DNA of 10,302 nt from Endozoicomonadaceae bacterium (lineage in GTDB: Bacteria; Pseudomonadota; Gammaproteobacteria; Pseudomonadales; Endozoicomonadaceae), in contig JAAOIJ010000020.1 of assembly GCA_015163815.1 (NCBI GenBank), forward strand, positions 1 to 10,302, read 5' to 3'. A program made the position numbers and the translations under genes. Shown one piece after another: positions 6,899 to 10,302 of this stretch. The notes below the pieces were generated by a model. The model searched no databases. It was given only the letters and a program-made list of their open reading frames with translations, and was not told the DNA's origin. Every line of letters starts with the position of its first letter. Within the stretch, counting starts at the first letter, position 1.

Positions 6899-8583
6899 AA
6901 TTATCCTGTATTTTGAATTTTTGTGTTACGACTTGGCCGCATCGTTTGCGTTTGCTATGGTATATGATCAGCTTGATTGTTTTGCTGATCATAGGACGAC
7001 TTATTTTCTTACAAGGGATCAATCGCTATTTTTTGCAACATGAAAGTGAGCAACGTGTGATTCGGTATGAAACGATTTTTGCAAGTCGCGGTATGATTAC
7101 AGATCGTCATGGCCAAGCTTTAGCTGTGAGCACGCCAGTTCATTCTGTTTGGAGTAATTTGACTAAATTATACGACACGCCAGTTGATCAAATAGAACAG
7201 CTGGCCCATATATTAAAGATACCTTGTAGTATGTTGCTGACCTTAATACAGAAAAAAAAACAAGCCACATTTTATTACTTAAAGCGCCATATAACACCTG
7301 ATATGATGCAAGAAATAGAAAAACTCAACATATCAGGCCTTTATTTTCAACGTGAATATAAGCGATATTATCCTAGCGGAGCCATGATGAGTCCAGTTTT
7401 AGGTCTGACTAACATTGATGATCATGGGCAATCAGGTTTAGAGTGGCAATATCATGATCAATTGCTTGGTATCAATGGACAAAATCGTTTTTTGAAAGAC
7501 TTGCATGGGCATTCAATTGAAGAACCAGAGATGATTCATAGTGCTATTCCCGGTCATCCTTTGACATTAAGTATTGATTTAAGATTACAGTATTTTTCTT
7601 ATCGTGCTTTAGCTGAAGCGATGCATAAAATTCAAGCGGACTCTGCATTATTAATTATGATGAATCCTAATAATGGTGAAATATTAGCCATGGCAAACTA
7701 TCCTTCTTTTAATCCAAATAATCGATTAGATTATTCGCCTGTAACTGCTAGAAATCGTATTATCACGGATCAATTTGAGCCTGGTTCTATTATGAAATTA
7801 GTGACCTTGAGTGCAGCATTATTATCAAAGCAGTTTACATTAGATACACTAATCGACACAAGACCTGGATTTATGATGGTTGATGGACATCTTGTGAAAG
7901 ATGTGTCTAAAAATGGGATAATTCCTATGCAAGATGTTTTAATCAAATCAAGTAATGTTGGTGCAACAAAAATAGCTTTTAAAGTAGGACAAAATGTATT
8001 GATTGATCTATTCAATCGTCTAGGTTTTGGTGGTCCAACAGGTATTGATTTTCCAGGAGAAGCATGGGGTCATGTGCCTTATATGTATCCTGCATTAAAA
8101 AATATTGAATTATCAAATTTAGCGTATGGTTATCATATGAGTGCAACACCGTTGCAATTAATTCGTGCTTTCTCAGCAATAGCAAATGGTGGTTTTTTAT
8201 ATCCTGCAACCTTAATTAAATGTAATAAAATCATTCAAGGTGAGCGTGTTTTACCAAAATGGATTGCTGATTCTGTCCGTCAAGTTGCTGAAAAAGTAGT
8301 CTCTAAAGGAACAGGTCGGCGAGCTCAAATTCCTGGATATCGTATCGCAGGTAAAACAGGGACAGCGCATCAAATATCTGAAAAAGGGTATGATAAAAAA
8401 AAATATTTTTCTTCTTTTATTGGTATGTTGCCAGCAGACAATCCACAGTTAATTACATTAATTTGTTTTACTGGCGTGCGTAAAGGAACTTATTATGGTG
8501 GAGCATTAGCAGGACCTGTTTTTGCTGAAGTGATGAGTCAAACGGTTCGTATTCTAGGTATTCCACCTTGTTCTGATTTGTGA
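6895..8583 (+). CDS. ftsI: Penicillin-binding protein 3, septal peptidoglycan transpeptidase FtsI
   Basis: A class B penicillin-binding protein that cross-links peptidoglycan at the division septum together with FtsW; target of beta-lactams. It has 562 residues against 588 in E. coli. A short cytoplasmic N-terminus is followed by a membrane anchor (about 20-36, with MISLIVLLIIG), the RGMITDRHG motif (65-73) that opens the periplasmic pedestal domain, and the transpeptidase domain. All three active-site motifs are present and spaced as in E. coli PBP3: S298-I-M-K301, S352-S-N354 and K487-T-G489. No change at these residues suggests loss of activity. It overlaps ftsL by 4 bases at the start and murE by 4 bases at the end if GTG 8580 is used. 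It contains two 9-base A runs (7252-7260 and 8395-8403) that encode Lys-Lys-Lys. Confidence 0.98.
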   Translation: MKLSCILNFCVTTWPHRLRLLWYMISLIVLLIIGRLIFLQGINRYFLQHESEQRVIRYETIFASRGMITDRHGQALAVSTPVHSVWSNLTKLYDTPVDQIEQLAHILKIPCSMLLTLIQKKKQATFYYLKRHITPDMMQEIEKLNISGLYFQREYKRYYPSGAMMSPVLGLTNIDDHGQSGLEWQYHDQLLGINGQNRFLKDLHGHSIEEPEMIHSAIPGHPLTLSIDLRLQYFSYRALAEAMHKIQADSALLIMMNPNNGEILAMANYPSFNPNNRLDYSPVTARNRIITDQFEPGSIMKLVTLSAALLSKQFTLDTLIDTRPGFMMVDGHLVKDVSKNGIIPMQDVLIKSSNVGATKIAFKVGQNVLIDLFNRLGFGGPTGIDFPGEAWGHVPYMYPALKNIELSNLAYGYHMSATPLQLIRAFSAIANGGFLYPATLIKCNKIIQGERVLPKWIADSVRQVAEKVVSKGTGRRAQIPGYRIAGKTGTAHQISEKGYDKKKYFSSFIGMLPADNPQLITLICFTGVRKGTYYGGALAGPVFAEVMSQTVRILGIPPCSDL

Positions 8584-10121
8584 AAATGAGTATTGATCCT
8601 ATGCAAAACCAAGAAAAAACAATTCAAGCAATACTATCTCAATGTGGATCGACGCTGCACATTGAAAATAATATGCATTATCAAGGTATCACAACGGATA
8701 GTCGTTTAGTCAAACCAGGTTGGATTTTTTTAGCTTTAACTGGAGAAAATTATCAGGGATTTTTTTTTATTGATGAAGCCATTGAAAAAGGTGCAATTGC
8801 TATTTTAACGGTTCCTCATGCTGACTATCTTCAACCTATGAAGAAAAAAATGTGTTGGATTTATCCTGTTCCTGATTTAGATGATAAAGCTGGATTATTA
8901 TTACATCATGCTTGGGATCAGGTGTCTAATAAGATGAAAGTGATTGGTATTACAGGGACGAATGGTAAAACATCTTCTAGTTTTTTTTTAGCACAGATTT
9001 TACATTATTTATCACAATCAGTTGGACTCATTGGGACCTTAGGTGCTGGTGTGTATCCTAAATTAACCTCAACACACAATACAACACCTAGTCTAGAAAC
9101 AATTCATTGTTTATTGTATCAATGGTTTCATTTAAATGTTCAATGGACTGTACTGGAAGTCACATCTCATGCATTATCTCAATCTCGCGTATCTGGTGTG
9201 CAATTTGATGCTGCTGTGTGGACTAATTTGAGTCAAGATCATTTAGATTACCATCAGACAATCAATGCGTATTTTCAAGCAAAATTAAAATTATTTAAAA
9301 AACCTAGTTTAAAGGTTGCTGTCATCAACTTAGATGATGCTTATGCACCTGTTATTTTAAAGAATATAGCTAAAAATGTAACAGTGTATACATATTCTAT
9401 GTCTCAACATCAAGCCGATTTATATGTTTCATTTTTTCATCAAAATAAAGATCATATTCTTGCAGATATCATGACTCCATGGGGATGCATGAAGATAAAA
9501 GCACCTATATTAGGGCGTTTTAATGTATCTAATTTGCTCGGTATCATTGGTGTTTTAGGTTATTATCAAATCCCTTTAAGCGCTATAGAATCCGCTATTC
9601 ATTATATCCAACCTGTTTCTGGTCGCATGTGTTACGTCCAATCTCCGAAAATGCCTCAAGTTATTATTGATTTTGCGCATACACCGGATGCTTTAAAACA
9701 AGTGTTAATTGCTATTAGATCAGAGAATAAAAAATCAATTATTTGTATATTTGGTTGTGGTGGCAATCGTGATCGTGCAAAGCGATCTGTCATGATGCGT
9801 GAAGCTTTATTAGGCGCAGAGCGCGTCATCTTTACTGAAAATAATTCTCGAGATGAAGCTTTTTTACAGATAGTACAAGATGCTTTAGAAAATTTAACTC
9901 CAGAGCAATCCTTGCGTGTTCAAGTCATTAAAAATAGATGTTTAGCTATTCAACAAACGATCATGAATGCTAATATTCAGGATATTATTTTAATTGCAGG
10001 CAAAGGACATGAGCAATATCAAATAAAATCAGGGCAGCAGATTCCATTTAATGAAATATCTATTGTGAAAGATGCCTTCAGTATGCGAAAAAAAATAAAA
10101 AAATCTTTATCTATTTCATAA
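8580..10121 (+). CDS. murE: UDP-MurNAc-L-Ala-D-Glu:meso-diaminopimelate ligase MurE
   Basis: A cytoplasmic ATP-dependent ligase that adds the third amino acid, here predicted to be meso-diaminopimelate, to the UDP-MurNAc dipeptide. It has 513 residues; the E. coli enzyme has 495. The N-terminal UDP-binding domain shows TTDSR; the central ATPase has the P-loop GTNGKT (126-131), THNTTPS, EVTSHAL and the lysine expected to be carbamylated (K235, in AYFQAKLKLF); the C-terminal domain has FAHTPDAL, GCGGNRD (392-398) and GKGHEQYQ (474-481). The substrate-recognition motif, usually DNPR, reads NNSR (421-424); its Asn and Arg contact residues remain. The start may be GTG 8580, giving a GTGA overlap with ftsI, or ATG 8586; neither has a Shine-Dalgarno sequence, so coupling to ftsI translation is likely. 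murF, the usual next gene, does not follow within the 181 bases seen. Confidence 0.97.
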   Translation: MKMSIDPMQNQEKTIQAILSQCGSTLHIENNMHYQGITTDSRLVKPGWIFLALTGENYQGFFFIDEAIEKGAIAILTVPHADYLQPMKKKMCWIYPVPDLDDKAGLLLHHAWDQVSNKMKVIGITGTNGKTSSSFFLAQILHYLSQSVGLIGTLGAGVYPKLTSTHNTTPSLETIHCLLYQWFHLNVQWTVLEVTSHALSQSRVSGVQFDAAVWTNLSQDHLDYHQTINAYFQAKLKLFKKPSLKVAVINLDDAYAPVILKNIAKNVTVYTYSMSQHQADLYVSFFHQNKDHILADIMTPWGCMKIKAPILGRFNVSNLLGIIGVLGYYQIPLSAIESAIHYIQPVSGRMCYVQSPKMPQVIIDFAHTPDALKQVLIAIRSENKKSIICIFGCGGNRDRAKRSVMMREALLGAERVIFTENNSRDEAFLQIVQDALENLTPEQSLRVQVIKNRCLAIQQTIMNANIQDIILIAGKGHEQYQIKSGQQIPFNEISIVKDAFSMRKKIKKSLSIS

Positions 10122-10131
10122 TATCAAGCTA

Positions 10132-10201
10132 TCTCAATAAAAAAATAAATGTAAAATAATGATCTATTTTTACTTTAAATATATGCAAAAATAGATTGAG
10201 A
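10132..10201. terminator. A/T-rich inverted repeats after murE, possible weak terminator
   Basis: ATCTATTTTT (10162-10171) and AAAAATAGAT (10187-10196) form a perfect 10-base inverted repeat with a 15-base loop. A second pair, TCTCAAT (10132-10138) and ATTGAGA (10195-10201), shares two bases with the first, so the two stems would partly compete. The stem is almost all A/T and no T-run follows on the plus strand, so it is a poor intrinsic terminator in that direction. On the minus strand a T-rich tract follows the stem, which could end transcription coming from the right. It may mark the end of the operon, though its role is unproven. Confidence 0.3.
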
Positions 10202-10283
10202 CCTTTGCAATAAGACAATATGATTCATGTAAAAAAATAATATAAAGACAATTAAGTTTTATGATTTAAAGACCATGATTTGT

Positions 10284-10289
10284 TATAAT
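10284..10289 (+). promoter_or_regulatory. Candidate -10 box of a promoter near the right edge
   Basis: A perfect TATAAT, with no good -35 at 16-18 bases (the nearest weak candidate is TTATGA at 10259-10264, with a 19-base spacer). Transcription would start near 10296 and serve a gene beyond the window. If real, it means transcription restarts after murE instead of running through. In such AT-rich DNA a TATAAT can also occur by chance. Confidence 0.3.
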
Positions 10290-10302
10290 GCTTAATTTTT
10301 AC

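Overview
The window comes from an AT-rich bacterial chromosome (about one third G+C by eye) that uses the standard code, since TGA is a normal stop in rsmH, ftsL and ftsI. A flavin monooxygenase of ubiquinone synthesis, a proteobacterial-type FtsI and a meso-diaminopimelate-type MurE together point to a gammaproteobacterium. The low G+C, long A/T homopolymers in essential genes, loose intergenic DNA and an orphan exported protein suggest a host-associated or slow-growing lineage. That placement is an inference; no gene here fixes the genus.

Left part (1-2785), sparse and accessory-like. Bases 1-206 hold two perfect inverted repeats ahead of a small gene (207-392) for a roughly 60-residue protein with a C-terminal membrane segment. 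Bases 393-640 contain nothing convincing. A 455-residue unrecognised protein with a hydrophobic N-terminus lies on the minus strand (641-2008), behind a plausible promoter at 2057-2085. From 2009 to 2785 there is a gap of about 780 bases with no credible gene, but with a few palindromes and weak hairpins and, at its right end, an extended -10 promoter for the next operon.

Right part (2786-10121), a tight run of seven plus-strand genes, very probably one operon: yggS (PLP homeostasis), proC (proline synthesis), a UbiF/UbiI/UbiH-family hydroxylase, rsmH (16S rRNA methyltransferase), ftsL and ftsI (division septum) and murE (peptidoglycan precursor). Gaps between genes are 16-31 bases, and the ftsL/ftsI and ftsI/murE junctions are 4-base overlaps suited to translational coupling. 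The last four genes are the front of the classical dcw (division and cell wall) cluster. Its usual first gene, mraZ, is missing and metabolic genes occupy its place; the run also stops after murE instead of continuing into murF. Bases 10122-10302 hold an A/T-rich inverted repeat and a perfect TATAAT box near the window edge.

I found no defence system, mobile element, CRISPR array, tRNA or rRNA. The most unusual items are the orphan exported protein, the small membrane protein with an operator-like palindrome, the altered DNPR motif of MurE and the broken dcw context. None of these amounts to a demonstrated new system.
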